Shown here piece by piece: positions 6,874-13,980 of a stretch of DNA of 15,042 nt (position 1 is its first letter; the number at the start of each line of letters is the position of its first letter). The stretch spans positions 1-15,042 of the forward strand of contig CAMBJN010000019.1 in assembly GCA_945867755.1 (NCBI GenBank), in the 5' to 3' direction. A program made the translations under genes and the position numbers. This stretch comes from Polynucleobacter meluiroseus. Lineage in GTDB: Bacteria > Pseudomonadota > Gammaproteobacteria > Burkholderiales > Burkholderiaceae. The notes below the pieces were generated by a model. That model made no database searches, was not told where the DNA came from, and saw only the letters and a program-made list of their open reading frames with translations.

Positions 6874-7083
6874 TTACTTTTTTAAATTAGTGAGCAGATG
6901 CCGCAAGTTGTTGTGATCAATCTCGTGCATCAAGTGCAACAACTCCCCTATTTCACCCCGCGGGAAACCCTCTCGGGCAAACCATGATAAATAGTTGGCC
7001 GGTAAATCACACAGCAATTGCCCGGCATGCTTACCAAAAGGCATTTTCATGCTGATCAATTTTTCTAAGGATTCAGGGGTCAT
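6874..7083 (-). CDS. DUF3820 family protein (putative quorum-sensing-regulated virulence factor family)
   Basis: A 69-residue protein matching DUF3820 (PF12843), a small family known mainly from a Pseudomonas aeruginosa protein described as quorum-sensing regulated; its biochemical role is not established. Family motifs are visible in order: MPFGKHAGQLLCDLPANYLSWFAREGFPRGEIG, read as FGKxxG, then LPxxYLxWF and GFPxGxxG, then LLHLMHEIDHNNLRHLL. The length equals the usual 65-75 residues, so it is complete. ATG 7083 is used; a GTG at 7089 would add two residues, and neither has a strong ribosome site. It is divergent from the LON-domain gene, with start codons 63 nt apart. Downstream it runs toward the 55-aa gene with a 116-nt gap that shows no T-run terminator. 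The 'virulence' label should not be taken as function here. Confidence 0.85.
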   Translation of the reverse strand: MTPESLEKLISMKMPFGKHAGQLLCDLPANYLSWFAREGFPRGEIGELLHLMHEIDHNNLRHLLTNLKK

Positions 7084-7146
7084 AACCACAATATTAGAGC
7101 AGGATAGAGATGAGCAATTTATTTAAGCTTTGAATACAATGGATTC

Positions 7147-7782
7147 ATGTTGACCAAACTCACGACCATCCCTTTATTTCCTCTTGGCCAGACGCTTTAC
7201 CCATCTGGCGCACTTGATTTGAAGATTTTTGAAGTTCGTTATTTGGACATGGTCAAAGACTGCATTGCTAATTCGACCACTTTTGGCATTGTGACCTTAG
7301 ACGAAGGCAAAGAAATTGCAGAACCAGGCGAAAAGCCTGCTGTGTTCTTTCCAACGGGTACTTTGGTAGACATCACTTATTTTGATGCGCCACAGCCTAG
7401 TTTATTTTTCATTAAATGCCACGGTACCAGGCGTTTTAAAGTTCATCAGAGCCAACGAGAGAAAAATGGTTTATGGATGGGCGAAGTTGAATTTTTATCT
7501 GAAGATGGCAACCACCCAATTCAAGCTGAACACCAAAAACTGGCTGATAATTTAGGTGCCATCATTGCATCGTTACAGAAAAAAGGGGTTCCTGAAAATC
7601 AGATGCCTTTTTGCCAACCTTATGATTTAGAGCAGTGCGGCTGGGTCGCTAATCGTTGGTGCGAAATCCTACCGCTGACCCCAGCGCAAAAGCATCACTT
7701 ATTGAGTATTGATAATGCTCAAATTCGCCTTGATTTAGTGAAAGAGTTGATTGAAGAAATGACCGGTCAAAGCCAGTCTTAG
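7147..7782 (+). CDS. LON peptidase substrate-binding domain protein
   Basis: A 211-residue protein made of a stand-alone LON N-terminal (substrate-binding) domain (PF02190) without the AAA+ or protease parts. The N-terminus IPLFPLGQTLYPSGALDLKIFEVRYLDMVKDC (residues 8-39) is the classic start of this domain, followed by FGIVTLDEGKE and VDITYFD. The C-terminal helical part (AEHQKLADNLGAII and LLSIDNAQIRLDLVKELIEEM) is also typical. Such solo proteins are widespread in proteobacteria, are not proteases despite common naming, and have no settled function. ATG 7147 has no clear Shine-Dalgarno; a TACAAT box ends seven nt before it, so if that is the -10 element the mRNA would be nearly leaderless. 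An intrinsic terminator overlaps the stop codon. Divergent from the DUF3820 gene. Confidence 0.9.
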   Translation: MLTKLTTIPLFPLGQTLYPSGALDLKIFEVRYLDMVKDCIANSTTFGIVTLDEGKEIAEPGEKPAVFFPTGTLVDITYFDAPQPSLFFIKCHGTRRFKVHQSQREKNGLWMGEVEFLSEDGNHPIQAEHQKLADNLGAIIASLQKKGVPENQMPFCQPYDLEQCGWVANRWCEILPLTPAQKHHLLSIDNAQIRLDLVKELIEEMTGQSQS

Positions 7783-7806
7783 TTGTTTGGCTGGCTTTTG
7801 GTTTTT
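7769..7806 (+). terminator. Rho-independent terminator overlapping the LON-domain gene end
   Basis: The inverted repeat AAAGCCAG (7769-7776) and CTGGCTTT (7791-7798) forms an 8-bp stem with a 14-nt loop. It is followed by TTGGTTTTTC, a T-rich tract. The TAG stop codon (7780-7782) lies in the loop, so the 5' arm is coding sequence. Confidence 0.75.
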
Positions 7807-7845
7807 CTACACTTATGCGCTGCACTCATTAAGAAATGAAGATCG

Positions 7846-8223
7846 ATGATTCCTGTTTTAAATGCTCAAGAGTTGTTTGCCCTGGCCTCACAACAAGATG
7901 AACAACAGTGCTCGCATTGTGCCTCACATGATTTTGCTTGTTGGGAAACAATCCTCAGCACCTTTGACCGCGATGGCTTAAAAACAGTCGGCACTCTTAA
8001 ACATCCTGAGGCAGAAGAAATTTGGGATGAATACCACCCCAATGGTACGACCATTTGGTCAGAGAATGCCCCAATCGCGGTGAGCTTTCATCCATACAAT
8101 CGTTGCACGGTTCATCAATGCTCAGAATGCTCAACCGTTTATTTGCGTTACACCGAATATGGTGGCTATTACGTGGACGAAAGAATTCGGGTGGTCAAGC
8201 CTGAGTTAATTGCATTGAAATAA
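7846..8223 (+). CDS. Hypothetical protein with two CxxC knuckles
   Basis: A 125-residue soluble protein of unknown function. It has two CxxC pairs, CSHC (C22, C25) near the N-terminus and CSEC (C92, C95) near the C-terminus, the usual arrangement of a rubredoxin- or zinc-ribbon-like metal site built from distant knuckles; C32 and C87 are extra. The region after the second pair is aromatic (VYLRYTEYGGYYVDERIRVV). There is no signal peptide or membrane segment. ATG 7846 is preceded by GAAG at a short distance; the gene begins 63 nt after the LON-domain stop and beyond its terminator, so it probably has its own promoter. It is convergent with umuC, only nine nt apart. I infer metal binding from the cysteines only; no reaction or partner can be named. 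Confidence 0.7.
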   Translation: MIPVLNAQELFALASQQDEQQCSHCASHDFACWETILSTFDRDGLKTVGTLKHPEAEEIWDEYHPNGTTIWSENAPIAVSFHPYNRCTVHQCSECSTVYLRYTEYGGYYVDERIRVVKPELIALK

Positions 8224-8232
8224 TTAATTCAG

Positions 8233-9543
8233 TTAAGACACCGAAGGCAACTGATCCCAATGACTGGTGTACTTAGGCGAAACATTCTCTGACTTCATTT
8301 TCCAAGCTTGATCTGTGCCCGTAGTGGCCACTCGCAAGGTTTGTGCGCCATAACGCGTATTGATTGAATCCAGCGTTTTCATCAGGCGCACAGACTGCCC
8401 CCGTGTTTTAGCATCTTCAAACAAAGACTGTTGCACCACTGGCTTATCAGTCATCAAACCAAACATCACCCCAGCTTTTTTGTACCTAAAGCCTTTTTTA
8501 TAAATTTCTTTCAGTCCTTTGATGGCCATCTCTGTCAACACCAAGGTGTCATCGCTTGGATGTGCCAAAGGTATCTGAATACTTTGACTGTACTGAGGCT
8601 CGTTTCTCATGAACACATTGGTTTGAATGAAGACGCTGATTGAGCTGGTCAATGATGCTTGTTCTCTTAATTTTTCAGCGGCCCTGGCTGTGTGTGTAGC
8701 CACTGATTCAGCCAATTCTTCCAAGCTGAGCACTAATTTGCCAAAACTTCTAGAAGCAATGATTTGTTGCTTGGGTGGCGCCATTTCTTCCAGGGCCAAG
8801 CAAGATAGTCCGCGTAACTCGTAACAAAGTCTTTCGATCACCACTCCAAATTGCAAACGCATCATTTGCGGAGACACCTGCACCAGATCAAGCACTGTGT
8901 GGATACCCATGCCTTCTAAACGTTTGGCAATTTTTCTACCAATACCCCACACTTCAGCAGCCGATACTTCACTCATCCATTGATAAAGATCTTGTTTGGG
9001 CATATTACTTAAATCACACACGCCATTGAATGAAGGATTCTTTTTGGCCAAGTGGTTTGCAAACTTGGCCAAAGTTTTACTGGGCGCAATGCCTACGCAC
9101 ACAGGCAAACCTGTCCACTGCTTGATGCGCTGCTTGATCTCAGTACCCAAATGAGTGGGAGATTCATGTGCATTTAAAACAGATTCGATTTGTAGAAAGC
9201 TTTCGTCAACGCTATAGACCTCTAACTTGGGTGTGAACTGTCGCAGTATCTCGACCACACGCTGACTCATATCGTGGTACAGGGTGTAATTAGATGAACA
9301 AGCCAAGATGCCGTGCTGCTTGGCCAAATCTTTCATCTGAAACCAAGGGGTACCCATTTTGACACCCAAGGCTTTGACTTCAGCACTGCGCGCCACTGCA
9401 CAACCATCATTGTTAGACAGTACCACCATGGGTGTTTTTTCTAACTGCGGGGCAAAGACTCGCTCACAAGACACATAGAAATTATTCACGTCCACCAAAG
9501 CAAACAGTGGTGCATGGGTGGAGTTTTGATTGGGGGAGCTCAT
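8233..9543 (-). CDS. umuC: DNA polymerase V catalytic subunit UmuC (Y-family)
   Basis: A 436-residue Y-family translesion polymerase that, with cleaved UmuD and RecA, copies damaged DNA during the SOS response. Catalytic carboxylates are visible: D18 in ALVDVNNFYVSCE and D113/E114 in YSVDESFLQIE. Y23 aligns with the steric-gate tyrosine of E. coli UmuC. SNNDGCAVARS and WGIGRKIAKRLEGMGI (helix-hairpin-helix) follow. A beta-clamp binding pentapeptide QQSLF is at 371-375. The C-terminal segment with KTLDSINTRYGAQTLRVA corresponds to the DUF4113 tail. Length is close to the E. coli protein (422). ATG 9543 lies two nt after the umuD stop, so translation is probably coupled and expression follows the umuD SOS promoter. 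The protein looks intact, with all key residues present. Confidence 0.96.
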   Translation of the reverse strand: MSSPNQNSTHAPLFALVDVNNFYVSCERVFAPQLEKTPMVVLSNNDGCAVARSAEVKALGVKMGTPWFQMKDLAKQHGILACSSNYTLYHDMSQRVVEILRQFTPKLEVYSVDESFLQIESVLNAHESPTHLGTEIKQRIKQWTGLPVCVGIAPSKTLAKFANHLAKKNPSFNGVCDLSNMPKQDLYQWMSEVSAAEVWGIGRKIAKRLEGMGIHTVLDLVQVSPQMMRLQFGVVIERLCYELRGLSCLALEEMAPPKQQIIASRSFGKLVLSLEELAESVATHTARAAEKLREQASLTSSISVFIQTNVFMRNEPQYSQSIQIPLAHPSDDTLVLTEMAIKGLKEIYKKGFRYKKAGVMFGLMTDKPVVQQSLFEDAKTRGQSVRLMKTLDSINTRYGAQTLRVATTGTDQAWKMKSENVSPKYTSHWDQLPSVS

Positions 9544-9545
9544 GA

Positions 9546-10031
9546 TCAGACCCGAGATGAACTACTTGAATAACGTCTGACCACCCCAATGACCACACCC
9601 CATATTTGTAGCTCGTGCCCTTCACTGAATGTGATGTTAGGGTAGTCAGGATTTTCTGGGCGCAATTCAATCAGCCCTTTGTATTTGTACAAACGCTTGA
9701 TGGTGTATTCGCTATTGACCACTGCCACCACAATATCTTTGTGTTTGGGCTTTAAGGCTCGATCAACGACCACCTTATCGCCATGATGGATGCCAGCCAC
9801 AATCATTGATTCACCTCTCACAGTAAACATGAAAGTGGCTGGCTTATTCTGTATCAGGTAGCTATTCAAATCCAAACCATCAGCCGCATAATCAGCCGCA
9901 GGACTCGGAAATCCTGCCGATAATGGGTGCATGATGAGCGGCGTCTCATTGACCGCTAAATCACCAGATAAGCCTTGAGGCACTTGGCTCAAGCTGGTTT
10001 GATGAAGAAGTTGGTTGGTCGGTTGAGTCAT
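9546..10031 (-). CDS. umuD: UmuD, LexA-like self-cleaving SOS mutagenesis subunit
   Basis: A 161-residue S24-family protein that cleaves itself on activated RecA to give UmuD', the accessory dimer of polymerase V. The cleavage dipeptide is Ala-Gly in HPLSAGFPSPA (A39-G40), the nucleophile is S75 in VRGESM, and the general base K112 lies in YTIKRL. The Ser-Lys spacing of 37 equals that of E. coli UmuD (S60, K97). The C-terminal strand IWGVVIGVVRRY is typical. ATG 10031 is chosen because the LexA box ends five nt upstream; extensions further upstream would be encoded by the operator. This gives about 15 more residues before the cleavage site than in E. coli. No Shine-Dalgarno is seen, so the leader is short. 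The umuC gene follows after two nt. Confidence 0.94.
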   Translation of the reverse strand: MTQPTNQLLHQTSLSQVPQGLSGDLAVNETPLIMHPLSAGFPSPAADYAADGLDLNSYLIQNKPATFMFTVRGESMIVAGIHHGDKVVVDRALKPKHKDIVVAVVNSEYTIKRLYKYKGLIELRPENPDYPNITFSEGHELQIWGVVIGVVRRYSSSSSRV

Positions 10032-10051
10032 AGCAATACTGTATATATATA
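10023..10051 (+). promoter_or_regulatory. Putative promoter of the HNH gene
   Basis: TTGAGT (10023-10028) and TATATA (10046-10051) are 17 nt apart on the plus strand. The -10 element lies inside the LexA box and the -35 lies inside the first codons of umuD. A start near 10058 would give a leader of about 58 nt. Confidence 0.45.
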
Positions 10052-10056
10052 CAGTA
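10037..10056. promoter_or_regulatory. LexA (SOS) box shared by umuDC and the HNH gene
   Basis: TACTGTATATATATACAGTA is a perfect 20-bp palindrome with CTGT-N8-ACAG, identical to the E. coli LexA consensus. It lies five nt upstream of the umuD ATG and 59 nt upstream of the HNH ATG, so LexA bound here should silence both directions until DNA damage. Confidence 0.95.
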
Positions 10057-10082
10057 TATATGAATACAGCCGAATTCAGCAA
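10053..10082 (-). promoter_or_regulatory. Putative umuDC promoter
   Basis: On the minus strand TTGCTG (10082-10077) and TATACT (10058-10053) are separated by 18 nt. The -10 element shares four bases with the LexA box, so repressor would block it. The predicted start is near 10046, leaving a leader of roughly 15 nt. The -35 is weak. Confidence 0.5.
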
Positions 10083-10115
10083 ATTTGTTATTCCAACATT
10101 AAGATAGATGCCATC

Positions 10116-10463
10116 ATGTTGGGGAAAATTCGTCAAAAACTACTTGCTAATACGTTTCCGAAAGAAGTTTCGGCAACAGAGTTGATCTGCCCTATTTGCG
10201 ACCGCCTCATTCCTGCTAGCCAGAAAGATGCGCATCACTTTGTTCCAAAATCAAAGGGTGGCAAAGCAACGGAGTATTTGCATCGTATTTGCCACAGGCA
10301 AATCCATGCTTTATTCACTGAAACACAATTGGCCAGAGAATTGAACACGGCCGAAGCCATCAGAGAAAAAGCTGAGATGCAAAAGTTCATTGCTTGGGTG
10401 CAATCCAAGCCGAATGATTTTTACCAGCGAAGCTCAAAGAGCCATCAATTAAGAAACCAATGA
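10116..10463 (+). CDS. Small HNH endonuclease family protein
   Basis: A 115-residue HNH-type nuclease. A CxxC knuckle (CPIC, C25 and C28) is followed by KDAHHFVPKSKGGK (H40/H41) and LHRICHRQIHALF (C59, H60, H64), the beta-beta-alpha metal site with a zinc-stabilising second knuckle. The remainder, LAREL...AEAIR and FIAWVQSKPNDFY, matches a small stand-alone family found in many proteobacteria, usually annotated as HNH endonuclease with no known role. ATG 10116 is used because the frame upstream runs through the LexA box and into umuD in antisense, giving low-complexity sequence; the ribosome site is weak. It is transcribed away from umuD across the same LexA box, so damage induction is likely. 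It is convergent with rpe (12 nt). Confidence 0.85.
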   Translation: MLGKIRQKLLANTFPKEVSATELICPICDRLIPASQKDAHHFVPKSKGGKATEYLHRICHRQIHALFTETQLARELNTAEAIREKAEMQKFIAWVQSKPNDFYQRSSKSHQLRNQ

Positions 10464-10475
10464 CTCTCTTGAGAT

Positions 10476-11168
10476 TTAAACCTTCTCTAATTCCTCACGC
10501 ATCTTGTCGATGATGGCTTTGTAATCAGGTTTACCAAAAATCGCAGATCCAGCAACAAAAGTATCAGCACCAGCGGCAGCAATTTCGCGGATATTGTCGA
10601 CTTTCACACCGCCATCAACTTCCAAACGAATCTTGCGACCTGATTTGGCCTCATAAGCTTGTAGCTTGGCTTTGGCTTCGCGTAATTTATCCAAAGTGCT
10701 TGGAATGAATGATTGACCACCAAATCCAGGATTAACTGACATCAATAAGACCAAGTCGATCTTATCTAGAACATGATCTAAATGAAACAATGGGGTGGCT
10801 GGGTTAAATACCAAGCCAGCTTGGCAACCGCTGTCTTTGATGAGACCCAAAGTTCTATCAACGTGAGAGCTGGCTTCTGGGTGAAAGCTGATCATGTTTG
10901 CACCTGCTTTGGCAAAGTCAGGAACGATGCGATCCACCGGCTGCACCATCAAGTGCACGTCAATACAGGCAGACTGGCCGTTCTTAACCGCGTGAGAGCG
11001 AATAGCCTCACATACCAAAGGGCCAATCGTTAAATTAGGCACGTAATGGTTGTCCATCACATCAAAGTGGATCCAATCAGCCCCGGCAGCCAAGACATTG
11101 CTAACTTCCTCGCCTAGGCGAGCAAAGTCTGCTGACAGAATGGAAGGGGCAATCAGGTAATTTGTCAT
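10476..11168 (-). CDS. rpe: Ribulose-phosphate 3-epimerase
   Basis: A 230-residue cytoplasmic TIM barrel that interconverts D-ribulose 5-phosphate and D-xylulose 5-phosphate in the pentose phosphate pathway and the Calvin cycle. The start IAPSILSADFARL is diagnostic. Metal ligands are H34 and D36 in WIHFDVMDNHYVPN, H72 in DVHLMV and D185 in LEVDGGV; D36 and D185 are also the acid/base pair. MSVNPGFGGQSF and AGSAIF form the phosphate-binding loops. ATG 11168 is preceded by AAAGGAA at good spacing; the open frame extends 50 codons further upstream into the ppc end, but that part is not conserved. It lies 59 nt downstream of ppc on the same strand and may be read through from it. In many relatives rpe sits with gph and trpE; here it ends against the HNH gene. 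Confidence 0.96.
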   Translation of the reverse strand: MTNYLIAPSILSADFARLGEEVSNVLAAGADWIHFDVMDNHYVPNLTIGPLVCEAIRSHAVKNGQSACIDVHLMVQPVDRIVPDFAKAGANMISFHPEASSHVDRTLGLIKDSGCQAGLVFNPATPLFHLDHVLDKIDLVLLMSVNPGFGGQSFIPSTLDKLREAKAKLQAYEAKSGRKIRLEVDGGVKVDNIREIAAAGADTFVAGSAIFGKPDYKAIIDKMREELEKV

Positions 11169-11227
11169 GATGAATTCCTTTGGTTTGATGTTTCTATAAA
11201 TTGACAGTGTTGGCTCGTATGAATAAC

Positions 11228-13975
11228 TTATCCAGTATTTCTTAAACCAGCAGAAATGCCATTGATACTTAAATGAATGCCCAACCTGGTTCGATCGTCT
11301 TGCTGACCATTTCGCCAACGACGAATCAGTTCAATTTGTAGATGATTCAATGGGTCAATGTAGGGGAAACGATGCTTAATAGATCGAGCCAAGCTTGGGT
11401 TTTGGCTGAGGCGATTTTTTTCTTGAGTGATTGCCTCTAACGCAGCCACTGTTCGATTCCACTCTTCCTCAATTGCTTGACTGATTTTCTTGCCTGAACG
11501 CCAATCAGGATTCAAAGTCATATAGCGCTTTGCAATCCCCATGTCCGCTTTCGCCATCACCATATCCATGTTCGATAGGAGCGATTTAAAAAATGGCCAT
11601 TCGGCATACATTTTTCTTAACAATTGTCGATTTTTAACTTTATTACTTGATAAAAATTCTTCTATCGCACTACCGAAACCATACCAGGCTGGCAACATGA
11701 TTCGACTTTGCCCCCAAGAAAAACTCCAAGGTATCGCTCGCAAATCTTCAATGCGCTTACTACCTGTTCTAGAGGCTGGACGAGATCCTAAATTTAAGTG
11801 GGCAATTTCACTGATGGGAGTGATGGCAAAAAAATTATCAGCAAAGGAACCATTTTCATAAACTAATTTTTTATAAGCCTTATTGCTTGAGCTTGATAAT
11901 ACTTGCGCAATCTTTTTAAATTCTTCTGGAATTTTTTGTTTATTTTTAATCAAGGTAGCTTCGAGGGTGGCTGAAAATAAAGCCTCTAAATTACGTCTGG
12001 CCATGTCTTGATGAGAGTATTTACTTGCGATCACCTCCCCTTGTTCAGTCAAACGAATTTGCCCCGCCACTGAACCTGGTGCTTGGGATAAAACTGCCTC
12101 GTAGCTTGGGCCACCGCCTCGACCAACAGTACCACCTCTGCCGTGGAATAAACGTAATTTAATACCTTGATATTGCTTGAATAACTGCACTAACTCTTCT
12201 GTGGCTTGATAGAGGGACCAGTTACTGGTCAGATAACCACCGTCTTTATTGCTATCTGAATACCCCAACATGATTTCTTGGGTATTGCCACTGCGCGCAA
12301 TCAAATCTGCTATGTGCGGTAATGCATAGAACTCTTTCATGATTTGAGCAGCTTGCTCTAAATCATGAATGGTTTCAAATAGAGGTACCGGTATAAGTGC
12401 CAAATGACCTTTTGCCAAAGAGCCTTGCAATAAGCTGGCTTCTTTTTGCAAAACTAAAAGTTCAAGTAAATCGCTGACTGATTCAGTATGACTGATGATG
12501 TGTTGACGAATAGCATCTCGACCATAAGACTCAATGATTGTTTTGGCCGCATCAAAAACATCTAACTCAGATTGAGTCTGAGAACTATACTGAATATTAG
12601 GGACTATTAATGGACGCGGGTCTGACAGCACCTTAAGTAAACATGCTCGCTTATCTGACTCACTCAATTCTTTATAAGATGTCTCAACACCAGACTTCTC
12701 AAGAAGCTCAGCAACCGCCCCTTCATGTTTATCTGAGCTTTGTCTTAAATCCAAAGTGGCCAAATGAAAGCCAAATACAGTGGCCACACGCATCAATGTT
12801 TTCAAACGTAAATGAACAATCAAATCACCCTGATGTTTTAACAATGATTGTTTGATAACCAACAAATCACGAATAAATTCTTGGGCATCAGCGTAAGGCT
12901 TACCCTCTCCTAATCTAGCTGCCGAGGTGAACTCAACATTGGCCTTGCTAGACAAACGAAACATGCTCGCCATGATTCGACGGTAAACGCCAATCAGGGC
13001 TCGTCTATAGGGCTCATCTTGTCGATGCTCTTGCTGATCTCCAGACTCATCCGCTAACTGCATAAGCTCTTTACTGACAGATACCAAGCGAGTCGACATT
13101 GACAACTCTTTACCCAATAACTCTAACTCGTTCAAGTAATATTTAAAGATGACATGGCTTTGCCTTTTAAGGGCATAAGTCATCGTTTTATCAGTCACAA
13201 AGGGATTTCCATCACGGTCCCCACCAATCCAATGCCCCATCTGTAACATCGGCGCTATCTGATCTGTCTTGAGCAAGTCTTCAATGTCCTCATACAAACG
13301 GGGGACAGCAGCTAGCAAAGTTCTTGGATAGTAAGACAGCACATTATCGATTTCATTTTGTACAGTCAGTGTTGAAAAACGTAATAGGCGTGTTTGCCAA
13401 AGTTGTGAAACCTTAGCACGCAATAATTTTTCGTTGGCGGTCAGATCTCTTGGATTACTCAAGGCCTCTCTATGAGACAAAAGGTCCAAAATATCTCGCT
13501 CAGCATCAAGTAAGCTAGCTCGCTGAACCTCAGTAGGATGAGCAGTTAGAACGGGTGATATATGAAATTCTTGAACTGCAGAATGAATATCTTTGATTGG
13601 TAAACCCTGCTTCTTGAGCAAAGCAAAACTTTTCTCAAGGGAGCCATCTTGACCTTTAAGGCCTATGTACCCATCTTGCTCGCGCGCTTTACGACGGCGC
13701 ATGCGGTGCAAATCTTCTGCAATATTTGCCAGATGCGAAAAATAACTAAATGCTCGAATAACCGAGACCGCATCATCTGACTTGAGCTTTTTAAGATATT
13801 TCTCTAATTTTTTACCAGCTAATTCATTCGCGTCACGGCGATACGCCACACTTAAACGACGAATAAATTCAACTCTTTCAAAAGAATCCCGCCCCTCTTG
13901 CAAGCGGATGGTATCACCCAAGATCCGACCCAATAGTCGGATATCTTCAATAAGCGGCTGGTCTTTACTATCCAA
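11228..13975 (-). CDS. ppc: Phosphoenolpyruvate carboxylase
   Basis: A 915-residue cytoplasmic enzyme that carboxylates PEP with bicarbonate to oxaloacetate, replenishing the TCA cycle. Family motifs are clear: VLTAHPTEVQR with catalytic His at about 146, GGDRDGNPFVT, LGYSDSNKDGGYLTSNW, FHGRGGTVGRGGGPSYEA, RAIPWSFSWGQSRIMLPAW, and the invariant C-terminus GLRNTG, so the gene is complete. The start needs care. An in-frame ATG at 14035 would overlap gap by 55 nt and add 20 residues encoded antiphase to conserved GAPDH codons. TTG 13975, five nt after the gap stop, gives seven residues before LIEDIRLLGRILGDTI, matching the E. coli N-terminus, so I prefer it; no strong ribosome site is visible and coupling to gap is likely. 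E. coli PPC is 883 residues. Confidence 0.95.
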   Translation of the reverse strand: MDSKDQPLIEDIRLLGRILGDTIRLQEGRDSFERVEFIRRLSVAYRRDANELAGKKLEKYLKKLKSDDAVSVIRAFSYFSHLANIAEDLHRMRRRKAREQDGYIGLKGQDGSLEKSFALLKKQGLPIKDIHSAVQEFHISPVLTAHPTEVQRASLLDAERDILDLLSHREALSNPRDLTANEKLLRAKVSQLWQTRLLRFSTLTVQNEIDNVLSYYPRTLLAAVPRLYEDIEDLLKTDQIAPMLQMGHWIGGDRDGNPFVTDKTMTYALKRQSHVIFKYYLNELELLGKELSMSTRLVSVSKELMQLADESGDQQEHRQDEPYRRALIGVYRRIMASMFRLSSKANVEFTSAARLGEGKPYADAQEFIRDLLVIKQSLLKHQGDLIVHLRLKTLMRVATVFGFHLATLDLRQSSDKHEGAVAELLEKSGVETSYKELSESDKRACLLKVLSDPRPLIVPNIQYSSQTQSELDVFDAAKTIIESYGRDAIRQHIISHTESVSDLLELLVLQKEASLLQGSLAKGHLALIPVPLFETIHDLEQAAQIMKEFYALPHIADLIARSGNTQEIMLGYSDSNKDGGYLTSNWSLYQATEELVQLFKQYQGIKLRLFHGRGGTVGRGGGPSYEAVLSQAPGSVAGQIRLTEQGEVIASKYSHQDMARRNLEALFSATLEATLIKNKQKIPEEFKKIAQVLSSSSNKAYKKLVYENGSFADNFFAITPISEIAHLNLGSRPASRTGSKRIEDLRAIPWSFSWGQSRIMLPAWYGFGSAIEEFLSSNKVKNRQLLRKMYAEWPFFKSLLSNMDMVMAKADMGIAKRYMTLNPDWRSGKKISQAIEEEWNRTVAALEAITQEKNRLSQNPSLARSIKHRFPYIDPLNHLQIELIRRWRNGQQDDRTRLGIHLSINGISAGLRNTG

Positions 13976-13980
13976 ATTAA

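Noticed and set aside
7111..7140. Promoter of the LON-domain gene using TACAAT as -10
   Set aside because: The -35 at suitable spacing is poor, and the -10 is so close to the ATG that the mRNA would be leaderless; not strong enough for a feature.
10054..10069. Possible second LexA box overlapping the first (ACAG at 10066-10069)
   Set aside because: The matching left arm would be GTAT instead of CTGT, so only one half-site is present.
9975..10115. N-terminal extension of the HNH gene
   Set aside because: It is antisense to umuD and passes through the LexA box, giving tyrosine/serine-rich low-complexity residues with no family match.
10032..10136. N-terminal extension of UmuD
   Set aside because: It would translate the operator and promoter region; the ATG at 10031 suits the SOS layout.
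11169..11318. 50-residue N-terminal extension of Rpe
   Set aside because: It overlaps the end of ppc, has no conserved Rpe sequence, and the ATG at 11168 has a good ribosome site.
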